Assembly (NCBI GenBank): GCA_027019845.1
Contig: JALUWE010000121.1
Coordinates: forward strand, 1 to 15,565
DNA: 15,565 bases
Direction: 5' to 3'
Source of the DNA: Anaerolineales bacterium
Lineage (GTDB): Bacteria; Chloroflexota; Anaerolineae; Anaerolineales; JABWBV01
Shown: positions 1 through 7,148 of the stretch, one piece after another
How positions within the stretch are numbered: the first letter of the stretch is position 1
Layout of the letters: every line of letters starts with the position of its first letter
Translations under genes and position numbers: made by a program
The notes under the pieces: generated by a model
The model's input: only the letters and a program-made list of their open reading frames with translations
Told to the model about the DNA's origin: nothing
Database searches by the model: none

Positions 1-374
1 ATGCGCGCCTGTTGGGCAACCCCTGGCGCGCCTGCCAGGATGTAAACCCGCCAGCCATGCTGTTCTGCGCGCCGGCAAAACGCACCCACCCAATCCGCGC
101 CGGTCAGCTTGTGCAGACGGGCACGGCGCAGCCATTGGGCAGCCCACACCACTCCCAGGCCGTCCGCGTATACCAGATCGAACGAGGTGAGAACGCCGCG
201 GTATGCCTCATCTTGATGGGCAAGGTTGAGACAATGCGTGTTGACATACGAGATCAGACGCGGAGCGGGGGGCAGGCGCGATCCAGATTCCGTAATCCAA
301 TCGCCAACTACCTCGAGCAGCCCCTCCTGATCGATCAGAGCCAACGGAATGCCGAACAGTTCACAAGTATTCAC
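1..374 (-). CDS. WecG/TagA/CpsF-family glycosyltransferase (N-terminal part, cut by window edge)
   Basis: About 124 N-terminal residues are present; the gene continues past base 1. The translation contains the family's signature blocks: GIPLALID near residues 8-15, SYVNTHCLNLAHQD at 42-55, DLVYADGLGVVWA at 66-78, KLTGADW at 89-95 and GWRVYILAGAPG at 107-118. D71 of the YADG motif matches the conserved aspartate of the family. Members transfer N-acetylmannosamine(uronate) or related sugars onto lipid-linked precursors (WecG in enterobacterial common antigen, TagA in teichoic acid), at the cytoplasmic face of the membrane. The exact sugar cannot be read here. I chose the GTG at 374 because the family match begins just after it. 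An in-frame ATG at 452 lies inside the decayed upstream gene and would add about 26 non-homologous residues. The start overlaps the remnant stop of that gene by 14 bp, suggesting former translational coupling. Confidence 0.85.
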   Translation of the reverse strand, partial: MNTCELFGIPLALIDQEGLLEVVGDWITESGSRLPPAPRLISYVNTHCLNLAHQDEAYRGVLTSFDLVYADGLGVVWAAQWLRRARLHKLTGADWVGAFCRRAEQHGWRVYILAGAPGVAQQAR

Positions 375-845
375 GATTCGCGATTCCGCCTCCCAACGCC
401 AGCAATATGCCAGGGATAGGTGGCAAAAAAAGCACCACGTGCAACAAAACATTGTAACCGACGCCCGCAAAACCAGGTAGTTGTTCAGGATGGCTGTGCC
501 TCAGATCAAGGCGGTCCAAGCTGCTGCTGGCCCGCGGCGACTGCGCAATACGGTCAGGCTGTCCATAGCGCGCTGAACGTGTGGCACGATTTTGTGAGCC
601 GCGGGGCGCAGCAGCGCACGCGCAAAGCGTGAGAGCTGGCTCTCGAAAAACACCGGAGAGAAAGCCAACGCCCACACCTCCTCCAGCGGGAGGCCGCGCA
701 ACGACAGGTACAACGCCGCCGCGCTCAGGGCCACCCCGCCTGCCAGGCGCAGGCGCGCCCGGTCCCACCCGCCCCATGACCGGAAAACAGCTCCCCGAAA
801 GACCATTCGCAGCGTGGAGGCGCGAAGGCGAAAAGATTTTTTCAT
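361..845 (-). pseudogene. decayed UPF0104 / lysylphosphatidylglycerol-synthase-TM family membrane protein
   Basis: Three separated pieces resemble one family of about 300-350-residue, multi-pass membrane proteins. Starting from the ATG at 845, LRLAGGVALSAAALYLSLRG followed by LPLEEVWALAF looks like the first membrane helix and the loop after it. PHVQRAMDSLTVLRS, then an in-frame stop at 501-503, then AILNNYLVLRA look like the mid-protein segment. In another frame, GVGYNVLLHVVLFLPPIPG and the hydrophobic tail ending IANREYL at 361 look like the C-terminus. About two thirds of the expected length is missing, and at least one stop and one frame change separate the pieces, so I call it a pseudogene. 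UPF0104 proteins often sit in polysaccharide loci and are thought to act as lipid or glycolipid transporters. It begins 21 bp after the Wzy-like gene and its tail overlaps the WecG-type start, so it was once part of the operon. The family call rests on pattern recall, not a search. Confidence 0.6.
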
Positions 846-866
846 CGTTGGCGTGAAAAAGCAGTT

Positions 867-2117
867 TCAACCACCCGTTTCTACCTGACGAACCGCGATC
901 ACCACCCCCCACAGACCCCACACCAGCGGCGCGGAGCGCACCATGCCCCACACCACCGCGTCCATCGATCCGTGAACGACCAGCGCGATCTGGCTGCCAA
1001 GCAAACCGGCACCCAGCCCGGCCATCCAGCCGTCCTGGCGCAAACGCCCGAACCGAAAAACACGAAAAGCCGCCGCGAACACCATCGACAGGTTGAATAC
1101 CCAGGCAAGCATACCCGGCAGGCCTAAATCAACGCCAATTTGCAGGAACAGATTGTGGGCGTGCGGCACGTTGCCGGGCGCGGTCATTGTGAAGGGGTAC
1201 AACAAATCCACTGCCGTACCAAACATGCCCATTCCCACGCCAGTAAGGGGGAAATCGCGAATCAGCCACAGTGCCCGCGACCAGATTTCCAGCCGGGCTT
1301 CTATGCCGGCAGGGGCTGGGAAAAGCGCGTCCAACGGCATGGGGCTTCCCCCCAGCATGTAAACCAGCCCGCCCACGACCGCGGCCAGCAGCGCGGCAGC
1401 CCACGTCCATCGCCAGCGCATCCCGGCCAGCACAACCAGCACCGCCCCCAACGCGAGCAGCGCGCCGCGCGACTGCGTCAAGAGCAAAACGATGCCCATC
1501 CCCACAACCGCAGCCGCCAGGCCCCAACCCTGGTAGCCGCGTAATTGGCGCACACCGAACAACAACACACCGAGAATCACGGGCAGCACCATCACCAGAC
1601 TGCCCGCCAGCACGTTGGGGTGGACGCGGTCCGCGACCAGCAAGAAAAAACGCGAGTAAAGATCAGCGGACAAAAATGGCAATTTGTAGAAAAGCCATTC
1701 CACGCTGACCAGCGCGAACAATGCCAGTCCGATGCCTGCCACCACCGTCCCCCGGAACAACCATCGAGACCGCTCCCGCGGCTGGAGGTTGGTGTCCCCC
1801 TGCTTGGCGGGGTGATGCTCGCCAGCAGCCCAGTTCACGATGGCATAGTAAAACCCGATGCCGGTCAGCAGCCGCAACACCTGCGGCAGGGTGATGTCCG
1901 GCCGCGATGTGGCCCATAAAGTGATCGGTAACATCAGCGCCAGGACCGCGTTTCCCCCATCCAGTTGGGTGCGTACCGTGAATTGCCCCCACGCCCTCCA
2001 GCGTACCAGCCAGAATCCGGCCATCACCCCTAACGCGGGAAGCAGCAGCCGGGGCGCCGCCATGCTGGCAATCACCGCAATGGCCGCTGCCCAAATCTCA
2101 AGCGAAGTAAGTGGCAT
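867..2117 (-). CDS. O-antigen ligase / Wzy-type polysaccharide polymerase
   Basis: A 416-residue, strongly hydrophobic protein with roughly ten to twelve membrane segments, the usual size for the PF04932 family. The typical landmarks are present in order: HPNVLAGSL in a loop near residue 166, LLTQSRGALLALGA near 210-225, then a long periplasmic loop with EIWSRALWLIRDFPLTGVGM near 280-300 and PHAHNLFLQIGVDLGLPGML near 320-340. Enzymes of this family join undecaprenyl-linked glycans, either polymerising repeat units (Wzy) or ligating the finished chain. Sequence alone does not separate the two roles, but the neighbouring Wzc-like kinase favours a Wzy-type polymerase. The ATG at 2117 has no clear Shine-Dalgarno sequence. 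A 9-bp tandem repeat begins 11 bp upstream of it, so its leader may have been remodelled. The decayed UPF0104 gene follows closely downstream. Confidence 0.9.
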   Translation of the reverse strand: MPLTSLEIWAAAIAVIASMAAPRLLLPALGVMAGFWLVRWRAWGQFTVRTQLDGGNAVLALMLPITLWATSRPDITLPQVLRLLTGIGFYYAIVNWAAGEHHPAKQGDTNLQPRERSRWLFRGTVVAGIGLALFALVSVEWLFYKLPFLSADLYSRFFLLVADRVHPNVLAGSLVMVLPVILGVLLFGVRQLRGYQGWGLAAAVVGMGIVLLLTQSRGALLALGAVLVVLAGMRWRWTWAAALLAAVVGGLVYMLGGSPMPLDALFPAPAGIEARLEIWSRALWLIRDFPLTGVGMGMFGTAVDLLYPFTMTAPGNVPHAHNLFLQIGVDLGLPGMLAWVFNLSMVFAAAFRVFRFGRLRQDGWMAGLGAGLLGSQIALVVHGSMDAVVWGMVRSAPLVWGLWGVVIAVRQVETGG

Positions 2118-2128
2118 TGGGTGGAGTG

Positions 2129-2218
2129 GTCTGATTTGTCTGACTGGTCTGACTGGTCTGACTGGTCTGATTTGTCTGATTTGTCTGATTTGTCTGACTG
2201 GTCGGGGTGGTCTGTCCT
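2129..2218. repeat. 9-bp tandem repeat, about 10 units
   Basis: Ten consecutive 9-bp units of consensus GTCTGAYTK on the plus strand. The first eight are either GTCTGATTT or GTCTGACTG; the last two are degenerate. The array lies between the Wzy-like gene and its upstream neighbour, 11 bp from the Wzy-like start codon. Its unit differs from the heptamer array that follows at 2262. Confidence 0.95.
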
Positions 2219-2261
2219 GTTCACGTGTGATGTTGCAGCGCGTAACGTGCAGCTACTCCCC

Positions 2262-2317
2262 CCTGAACACCGAACACTGAATACTGAACACTGAACACTG
2301 AATACTGAACACTGACC
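2262..2317. repeat. heptamer tandem repeat (ACTGAAY family), copy 1
   Basis: Eight 7-bp units on the plus strand: CCTGAAC, ACCGAAC, then ACTGAAT or ACTGAAC, ending ACTGACC. The array abuts the stop codon of the BY-kinase gene (2318-2320). The same heptamer family recurs at 10190-10238 and, inverted, at 13415-13470. Between this and the 9-bp array, 2219-2261 holds nothing I recognise. Confidence 0.95.
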
Positions 2318-4060
2318 CTACTTCACGGCTGGAGCGCGGCGTCGCTTTTTTCGGGACGATTTCTTTTTGTTGGAGGTGAAATCTGGATCGCCATAATATT
2401 CGCTGGCATAGGCGTAGTAGCCCCGATAGTAGTAATAACGCGAGCCTTTGGCGCCGATCTGGTTGAGGACGACACCCAGGATGTTCGCCCCGCCCCTGCG
2501 CAGGGTCTCGACAGTCTGTTTGGCGAGTGCCAGCTTGGTGCTGCCCGGTCTCAAGACCAGCAGTACGCCATCCACCCGCGGGGCGAGCACAGCCGCGTCC
2601 GTCACTGCCATCACCGGCGGCGTATCGATCACGGTGACATCGGCGCGCTCGTGGATATGCTGCAAAATTTCGGTCATTTTCTCCGAGCCGACCAGTTCCG
2701 CGGGATTGGGGGGCAGCGACCCCGAAGTGAGCAGCGACAGCCCCGGGACGCGCGTCTCCCGTAAAATGCTGGTGAGCTGTTCTTTGGCCTGCACGAAAAG
2801 ATCGCTCAACCCGATCCGGTTGGACAGGCGCAGCTTTTTGTGCAGGGAGGGACGGCGCAAATCCGAATCCACCAGCGCGACCTGCCGCCCGCTCTGCGCG
2901 ATCACGATAGCAAGATTGGAAGCCACGGTAGATTTTCCGTCTTGCGGCGAGGGGCTGGTCACCAGCAGGGTCTTGATGGGGCGATCCACGCTGGCGTATT
3001 GAATGTTGGTACGCAATGAGCGAAAAGCTTCGGCCACGGGTGTCCTGGGTTTCACGGCTGTGATCGGCCAGCCGCGACCTTCCTCCATCTGGCCGATAAA
3101 GCCCAGGACAGGCAGCTCAAGCTGGCGGGTAACATCCTCAGGGCTTTTGATGGTATCGTCCAACACTTCCACCAGGAATACCAGCCCGATGCCCAATAAA
3201 AGCCCGATGACCGTACCCATCACGGTGTCCTGGAACACGTTGGGGCGAATGGGGCGACCCGGCGGAGCAGCCTCCTCGACCAGGCGAACGGTGGAGGTGT
3301 TTTGAATCTCGGCCAAGCGCACCTGCTCGAAGCTCTGCAACAGGTTGGAATAGATTTGCTGGTAGAGCGCCAGATTGGCCTCCAACCGGTCGCGCTCGCG
3401 CTGTTGTTCCAGAGAGATCACGATGGTTGGATTGCCGTTTGGGTCGCTGCCCTCCTCGAATTCGGATTCCAACGCGGCCAGCGCGTTGTTGGTGTCCTGT
3501 ATTTGTTTGTCCACCTGTTGCAATTGCGCAGACAAACTGGCCTTGGAATCCGCGTAGCGCTCGGACTGATAGGCCGCATTTTGCTCTGCAAACACCACGC
3601 CAATGGTGTTGGCGATCTCCGCGGCGCGCGCCGGATCGGTGTCCTCCACGCTGACCACCATCAGTTGTGTGTCGGGCACCACGTTGACCTGTACCGCACC
3701 CTTCAGTTGCCCGGGACTGAGATCAAGCCCCAGGCGGGTGATCACCCCCTCCAGCACCGGCTTTTGCACCATCAATTGGGAGTAGGTTTGCGCCAGCCGT
3801 TCGCTGGCGACAATGTTGGCATACTCGTTGACGGTTTTGGATTCGCTGATCAGCATGGTGGCGGAGGCGCGGTAGACCGGCACCTGCCGCGCACTGAGTA
3901 AATAGCCGATCCCGCCCCCCATCAGCGTGAACACCACGATCAGCCATGACCAATGCCACAACAGGCTGATGTAACGGCGCAAATCATCCGAAAGGGTGGA
4001 GACCGGCTCCAGCGCGTAGGCCGGGAAATCCCCGTTTTGGTGATAGTCGTAATTGTTCAT
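2318..4060 (-). CDS. Wzc-like polysaccharide co-polymerase with bacterial tyrosine kinase (BY-kinase)
   Basis: 580 residues. An N-terminal Wzz-type domain starts with a membrane helix at about 38-57. A periplasmic region contains coiled-coil stretches at about 165-205 and 220-255. The second helix, at about 280-300, is preceded by the proline-rich APPGRPIRPN segment typical of chain-length regulators. The cytoplasmic kinase has Walker A SPSPQDGKST at about 369-378, Walker A' ALVDSDLRRP at 395-404 and Walker B VTVIDTPPV at 475-483. The tail carries a tyrosine cluster (nine Tyr within 542-556), the usual autophosphorylation site, then a very basic stretch rich in K and R. Such proteins set chain length and couple polymerisation to export. 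I chose the ATG at 4060 because GGAGAG sits 4 bases upstream. The ATG at 4072 overlaps that Shine-Dalgarno sequence and has none of its own. The fused Wzz-kinase form is the proteobacterial style; Gram-positive systems usually split it. Confidence 0.95.
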   Translation of the reverse strand: MNNYDYHQNGDFPAYALEPVSTLSDDLRRYISLLWHWSWLIVVFTLMGGGIGYLLSARQVPVYRASATMLISESKTVNEYANIVASERLAQTYSQLMVQKPVLEGVITRLGLDLSPGQLKGAVQVNVVPDTQLMVVSVEDTDPARAAEIANTIGVVFAEQNAAYQSERYADSKASLSAQLQQVDKQIQDTNNALAALESEFEEGSDPNGNPTIVISLEQQRERDRLEANLALYQQIYSNLLQSFEQVRLAEIQNTSTVRLVEEAAPPGRPIRPNVFQDTVMGTVIGLLLGIGLVFLVEVLDDTIKSPEDVTRQLELPVLGFIGQMEEGRGWPITAVKPRTPVAEAFRSLRTNIQYASVDRPIKTLLVTSPSPQDGKSTVASNLAIVIAQSGRQVALVDSDLRRPSLHKKLRLSNRIGLSDLFVQAKEQLTSILRETRVPGLSLLTSGSLPPNPAELVGSEKMTEILQHIHERADVTVIDTPPVMAVTDAAVLAPRVDGVLLVLRPGSTKLALAKQTVETLRRGGANILGVVLNQIGAKGSRYYYYRGYYAYASEYYGDPDFTSNKKKSSRKKRRRAPAVK

Positions 4061-4064
4061 CTGT

Positions 4065-4070
4065 CTCTCC
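4065..4070 (-). promoter_or_regulatory. Shine-Dalgarno sequence that decides the BY-kinase start
   Basis: On the minus strand GGAGAG is followed by 4 bases (ACAG) and the ATG at 4060. An ATG four codons upstream (4072) overlaps the same bases and lacks its own ribosome-binding site, so the downstream ATG is preferred. Confidence 0.65.
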
Positions 4071-4106
4071 ATGAGCAGAACATCCGCACAGCTTAAGGCT
4101 GATACG

Positions 4107-4112
4107 AATATA
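4107..4112 (-). promoter_or_regulatory. possible -10 box upstream of the BY-kinase gene
   Basis: The 128-bp spacer 4061-4188 is locally AT-richer and reads TATATT on the minus strand at 4107-4112, about 40 bases before the ribosome-binding site. The hexamer at the right -35 distance (4130-4135, TCTCTT) is poor. A perfect TTGACA at 4146-4151 is 33 bases away, too far to pair with it. This would suit a promoter for the last genes of the cluster, but the evidence is weak. Confidence 0.25.
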
Positions 4113-4188
4113 CACGAAGATGCCGCGAAAAGAGATGTAAGTTCGTGTCAAAAACGTCCCACTGTGTACAGAGATAGCGGTTTCCCCC

Positions 4189-5325
4189 CTACCCTCGGTC
4201 TTTCAGGCTGCCTCGCACCGCTGCGACCACCGCGGACACGTCTTCCGCCCGCATGGTGGGGTAGAGGGGAAGGGTGACTTCGCGGCGGGTGACATCGTCG
4301 GTAATGGGGAGCGAGACCTGGGCGTGGCGCCGGTAGTACAGGCGAAAACGGTGAATGGGGGGGTAGTGAATGCTGGTCTGGATGCCCGCGGTGTGCATTC
4401 GTTCAATGAAGTCTGCCCTGTCCGCCCCGGGTGGCAGCAAGATGGGGAAAATGTGGTAGGCGGGTTCTCCCGCGGCATCCTGAAAGGGGAGTTCAACAGG
4501 CAGCCCTGCGAGTTGCCGCCGGTATTCCAGCGTGATCGCCCGCCGCCGGGCGTTATTGCGCGCCAGTTTGTCCAGTTGCGCCAACCCCAGCGCGGCGCGG
4601 ATTTCGTCGATGCGGTAGTTATACCCCAGGCCGACCACGTCGTAGCTGTGCGCGTGTCCCTGGTGGCGGTCCCAACTCAGCGTGGTCATGCCGTGCGAGC
4701 GCAGCAGCCGCGCCTGCCGGGCGATCTCTTCCCGGTCCGTAACCAGCATCCCGCCCTCACCGGTGGCCAGGTTTTTGTTGGAAAAGAAACTGAAACAGCC
4801 TGCCTCCCCCCACGCGCCCAGCGCGGTCCCGTCCAGCCGGGCCCCGGGTGCGTGCGCCGCGTCTTCGATTACGGCCAGGCCGTGCTGCCTCGCTATGCGC
4901 ACGATTTCGGGCATCCGGCAGGGAAAACCGGCGTAGTGCATGACGATGATGGCTTTGCTGCGCGGGGTGATCTGGGCGCGGATGGAGGCCGGGGAGACGG
5001 TCAAATCGTGCGGGCCGATCACGTCGGCAAAGCGCACCTGCGCGCCGGTGTAGCGTACCGCGTTGGCGGTTGCCACGAAGGACAGGGAGGGTACGATCAC
5101 CTCGTCCCCCGGGCCGATGTCCAGCGCGAGACAGGCCAGGTGCAGCGCGGCGGTGGCGCTGGAGACAGCCACCGCGTGGCGCACGCCCACCAACGCGGCG
5201 AAACGCTGCTCGAGCTCCCGGGTGACCGCGCCCATGGTCAGCCAACGGCTGCGTAACACGTCCATCACCGCGGCTTGCTCGGCCTCCCCGTAGTCCAGGT
5301 CCGCCAGGGGGACGCGCCAGGGCAT
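4189..5325 (-). CDS. DegT/DnrJ/EryC1/StrS sugar aminotransferase
   Basis: 378 residues, normal for this PLP-dependent fold-type-I family. Visible motifs: SSATAALHLACLAL at about 55-68, GDEVIVPSLSFVATANAV at 73-90, the PLP-ring-binding aspartate in VIEDAAHAPGA (D155), and the Schiff-base lysine K184 in FFSNKNLATGEGG. GLGYNYRIDEIRAALG and SIHYPPIH lie further on. The family transaminates 4-keto (or 3-keto) NDP-6-deoxy sugars, usually from glutamate. Next to a LegB-type dehydratase and a nucleotidyltransferase, the likely product is an NDP-4-amino-4,6-dideoxyhexose. The start codon shares one base with the stop of the upstream nucleotidyltransferase (TGATG), so the two are probably translationally coupled. 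The precise sugar and the C3/C4 specificity cannot be told from the sequence. Confidence 0.93.
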   Translation of the reverse strand: MPWRVPLADLDYGEAEQAAVMDVLRSRWLTMGAVTRELEQRFAALVGVRHAVAVSSATAALHLACLALDIGPGDEVIVPSLSFVATANAVRYTGAQVRFADVIGPHDLTVSPASIRAQITPRSKAIIVMHYAGFPCRMPEIVRIARQHGLAVIEDAAHAPGARLDGTALGAWGEAGCFSFFSNKNLATGEGGMLVTDREEIARQARLLRSHGMTTLSWDRHQGHAHSYDVVGLGYNYRIDEIRAALGLAQLDKLARNNARRRAITLEYRRQLAGLPVELPFQDAAGEPAYHIFPILLPPGADRADFIERMHTAGIQTSIHYPPIHRFRLYYRRHAQVSLPITDDVTRREVTLPLYPTMRAEDVSAVVAAVRGSLKDRG

Positions 5326-6035
5326 CAGTCCTCCCCCAAGATACGGCCGCGCAGCCGCTCGAAGTCTCTGACCGCGCGCTGGTAATCGTCCGGCCGGCCC
5401 AGGTCTTGCCAGTATCCCTGGTAAGGGTAGCCCATCACGCGTTCGCGGCTTTCGATCAATTTGAGTACCAGATCGGGAAAGTCCAAATACTGGTTGTGGG
5501 GGATGTAGGCGAGTACGCCCGGCTCGAAGATGTAAATCCCCATGCTGACATCGAAATCGTAGGCCGGTTTTTCCAGATAGCCGATCACCTCGTTGTCCCC
5601 GTTGGTGCGGATCACGCCCAAATCGATGCGTACCTGCCGCGAGTGCATGGCGATGGAGGCCAGGGCGCGGCTTTCGCGGTGCGCTCGAATGAAGGCGCGG
5701 AAGTCCAGCGTGGTCAATACGTCACCGTTGGCTACCAGGAATGTTTCCTCCAGCCCCTCGATCAGGGACAGCGGCCCGGCAGTGCCCAGCGGTTTGTCTT
5801 CGTAGCTGTAACGGATTTTGAGACCAAACCGTTCGCCATCTCCAAAAAACGCCTGTAACAGCCCCGCCAGATGTCCCACGGTCAGGATGACTTCATCGAT
5901 CCCGGCGTTTTTCATCTGGCGCAGCAAAATTTCCAGGATGGGCATGTCGCCCACCGGCATGAGCGGTTTGGGCAAAACCGTGGTGTAGGGTTGCAGCCGG
6001 GTGCCTTTCCCTCCGGCCAGAACGACGGCTTTCAT
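5325..6035 (-). CDS. sugar-phosphate nucleotidyltransferase (RfbA/PtmE-like)
   Basis: 236 residues with the NTP-transferase fold only and no hexapeptide-repeat acetyltransferase tail. The signature AGGKGTRLQPYT is at residues 7-18, LPKPLMPVGDMPI (K23 binds phosphate) at 21-33, EDKPLGTAGPL at 79-89, the metal-binding aspartate in VANGDVLT (D105), and the closing WQDLGRPDDYQRA near 208-222. The enzyme activates a sugar 1-phosphate to the NDP-sugar in the cytoplasm. Between a LegB-like dehydratase and a DegT aminotransferase it may supply the nucleotide sugar they modify, as PtmE does with GDP-glucosamine in the legionaminate pathway. Nucleotide and sugar specificity are not visible. The region before the ATG has no good Shine-Dalgarno sequence and contains a 10-bp tandem array starting 22 bp upstream. 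Confidence 0.92.
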   Translation of the reverse strand: MKAVVLAGGKGTRLQPYTTVLPKPLMPVGDMPILEILLRQMKNAGIDEVILTVGHLAGLLQAFFGDGERFGLKIRYSYEDKPLGTAGPLSLIEGLEETFLVANGDVLTTLDFRAFIRAHRESRALASIAMHSRQVRIDLGVIRTNGDNEVIGYLEKPAYDFDVSMGIYIFEPGVLAYIPHNQYLDFPDLVLKLIESRERVMGYPYQGYWQDLGRPDDYQRAVRDFERLRGRILGED

Positions 6036-6056
6036 GATCGTTTCAGTGGGAATGGG

Positions 6057-6116
6057 GGAAACTCGTAGGAACTCGTGGGAACTCGTGGGAACTCGTGGGA
6101 ACTCGTGGGAATTCCG
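6057..6116. repeat. 10-bp tandem repeat, five units plus a degenerate sixth
   Basis: Plus-strand unit GGAACTCGTG: the first copy ends in A, four copies are perfect, then a degenerate GGAATTCCGT. The array fills most of the 96-bp spacer between the dehydratase stop (6132) and the nucleotidyltransferase start (6035), so it lies in what would be an internal mRNA leader. Confidence 0.95.
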
Positions 6117-6131
6117 TCGCCGGTGCTTGTT

Positions 6132-7148
6132 TTACAGCTGGTACGATTGCGGGCGATAGTGATCCAGGTGCGCAGCGATCCACTCGATGGTGTGTGCCAG
6201 CCCCTCCCGCAGGGGGACTTGGGGAACCCAACCCAGTACCTCCTGGGCGCGTCTGTTGTCAGAAATTAAACGTTGAACTTCGCTCTTTTCCGGGCGCAGA
6301 CGGGCCGGATCGACCTGTATCTCGATCTCGCGGCCTATCAAGGCGACAATCTCCCGCGCCAGATCGCGGATGCGGATTTCGGTCCCCGTACCCAGATTGA
6401 AGGTCTGCCCCTCGATGCCCGGAGTCTCGGCGGCGCGTAAAAAACCGGCCACCGTGTCGGTGACGTAGGTCAAATCTCGCCGTGCCTCCAGGTTGCCCAG
6501 CCGGATCACATCTCCGCTGAGGGCCTGGGTGATGATGGTCGGGATGACGGCACGGGCTGACTGCCGCGGCCCGTAGGTGTTGAACGGTCGCACAGTGACC
6601 ACCGGCAGGTCGAAAGCGCGGTAGAAGCTTTCGGCTAGTTTATCGGCCCCAATCTTGCTGGCCGAGTAGGGGGATTGCCCCTGGAGCGGGTGGTTTTCGT
6701 CGATGGGTACGCGCAGCGCGGTGCCGTACACCTCACTGGTGGAGGTGTGTACAAGCCGTTCGAGGCCCGCCTGCCGTGCGGCCTGCAACACGTTCAGCGT
6801 GCCGATCACGTTGGTCTCCACCACCTCGCCGGGATGCAGGTAGGAGTAGGGGATGGCGATCAGCGCGGCCAGGTGAAAGACGTGTGTGACTCCCTGGAGG
6901 GCGGCCCCCACCGCGGCCGGGTCGCGCAAATCCCCGGCGATCACCTCCACCTGTCGCAGGCGGTCCGCCGGCAGCATGGAGAGCAGGCCCCAATCCCCGC
7001 GCGAGTTGTAACGCACGAAGGCACGCACCTGCGCGCCCGAGGCGACCAGGGTTTCCACCAGATGGCTGCCGATGAACCCCCCCGCGCCGGTGACCAAAAC
7101 GCGTTTCCTTGTCCAGAAAATTGTTTTCCCGGTGAGAGAACTATTCAC
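6132..7148 (-). CDS. LegB-type NDP-sugar 4,6-dehydratase (extended SDR)
   Basis: 338 residues. Rossmann motif GAGGFIG at 21-27, then AFVRYNSRGDWGLL at 43-56, AGDLRDP at 71-77, FHLAALIAIPYSY at 91-103, TSTSEVYG at 135-142, and the catalytic YxxxK pair Y161/K165 in SPYSASKIGADK. RPFNTYGPRQSARAVIPTI follows at 187-205. The RYNSRGDWG and ALIAIPYSY blocks are characteristic of the LegB/4,6-dehydratase group that acts on GDP- or UDP-N-acetylglucosamine to give the 4-keto-6-deoxy sugar. The gene starts with GTG at 7148, overlapping the stop of the upstream coiled-coil gene by 8 bp. There is no strong Shine-Dalgarno sequence, so coupling is likely. It forms a natural set with the nucleotidyltransferase and aminotransferase downstream. 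No NeuB/LegI-type synthase is present, so a nonulosonic acid is not implied by this window. Confidence 0.92.
   Translation of the reverse strand: MNSSLTGKTIFWTRKRVLVTGAGGFIGSHLVETLVASGAQVRAFVRYNSRGDWGLLSMLPADRLRQVEVIAGDLRDPAAVGAALQGVTHVFHLAALIAIPYSYLHPGEVVETNVIGTLNVLQAARQAGLERLVHTSTSEVYGTALRVPIDENHPLQGQSPYSASKIGADKLAESFYRAFDLPVVTVRPFNTYGPRQSARAVIPTIITQALSGDVIRLGNLEARRDLTYVTDTVAGFLRAAETPGIEGQTFNLGTGTEIRIRDLAREIVALIGREIEIQVDPARLRPEKSEVQRLISDNRRAQEVLGWVPQVPLREGLAHTIEWIAAHLDHYRPQSYQL

Noticed and set aside
375..452. Longer WecG-type protein starting at the ATG at 452
   Set aside because: The added residues (Cys/Trp/Phe-rich) belong to the decayed upstream gene's DNA and do not match the family. 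The GTG at 374 gives the normal N-terminus.
361..951. 196-residue minus-strand open frame as an intact gene
   Set aside because: Its first two thirds are in the wrong frame relative to the Wzy-like gene and the UPF0104 remnant. Only the last ~35 residues look like real (decayed) coding sequence.
4146..4151. Perfect TTGACA as the -35 box of a promoter for the BY-kinase gene
   Set aside because: No -10-like hexamer lies 16-18 bases downstream on the minus strand; the nearest TATATT is 33 bases away.
4324..5256. 310-residue plus-strand open frame
   Set aside because: It is antisense to the aminotransferase; no recognisable motif.
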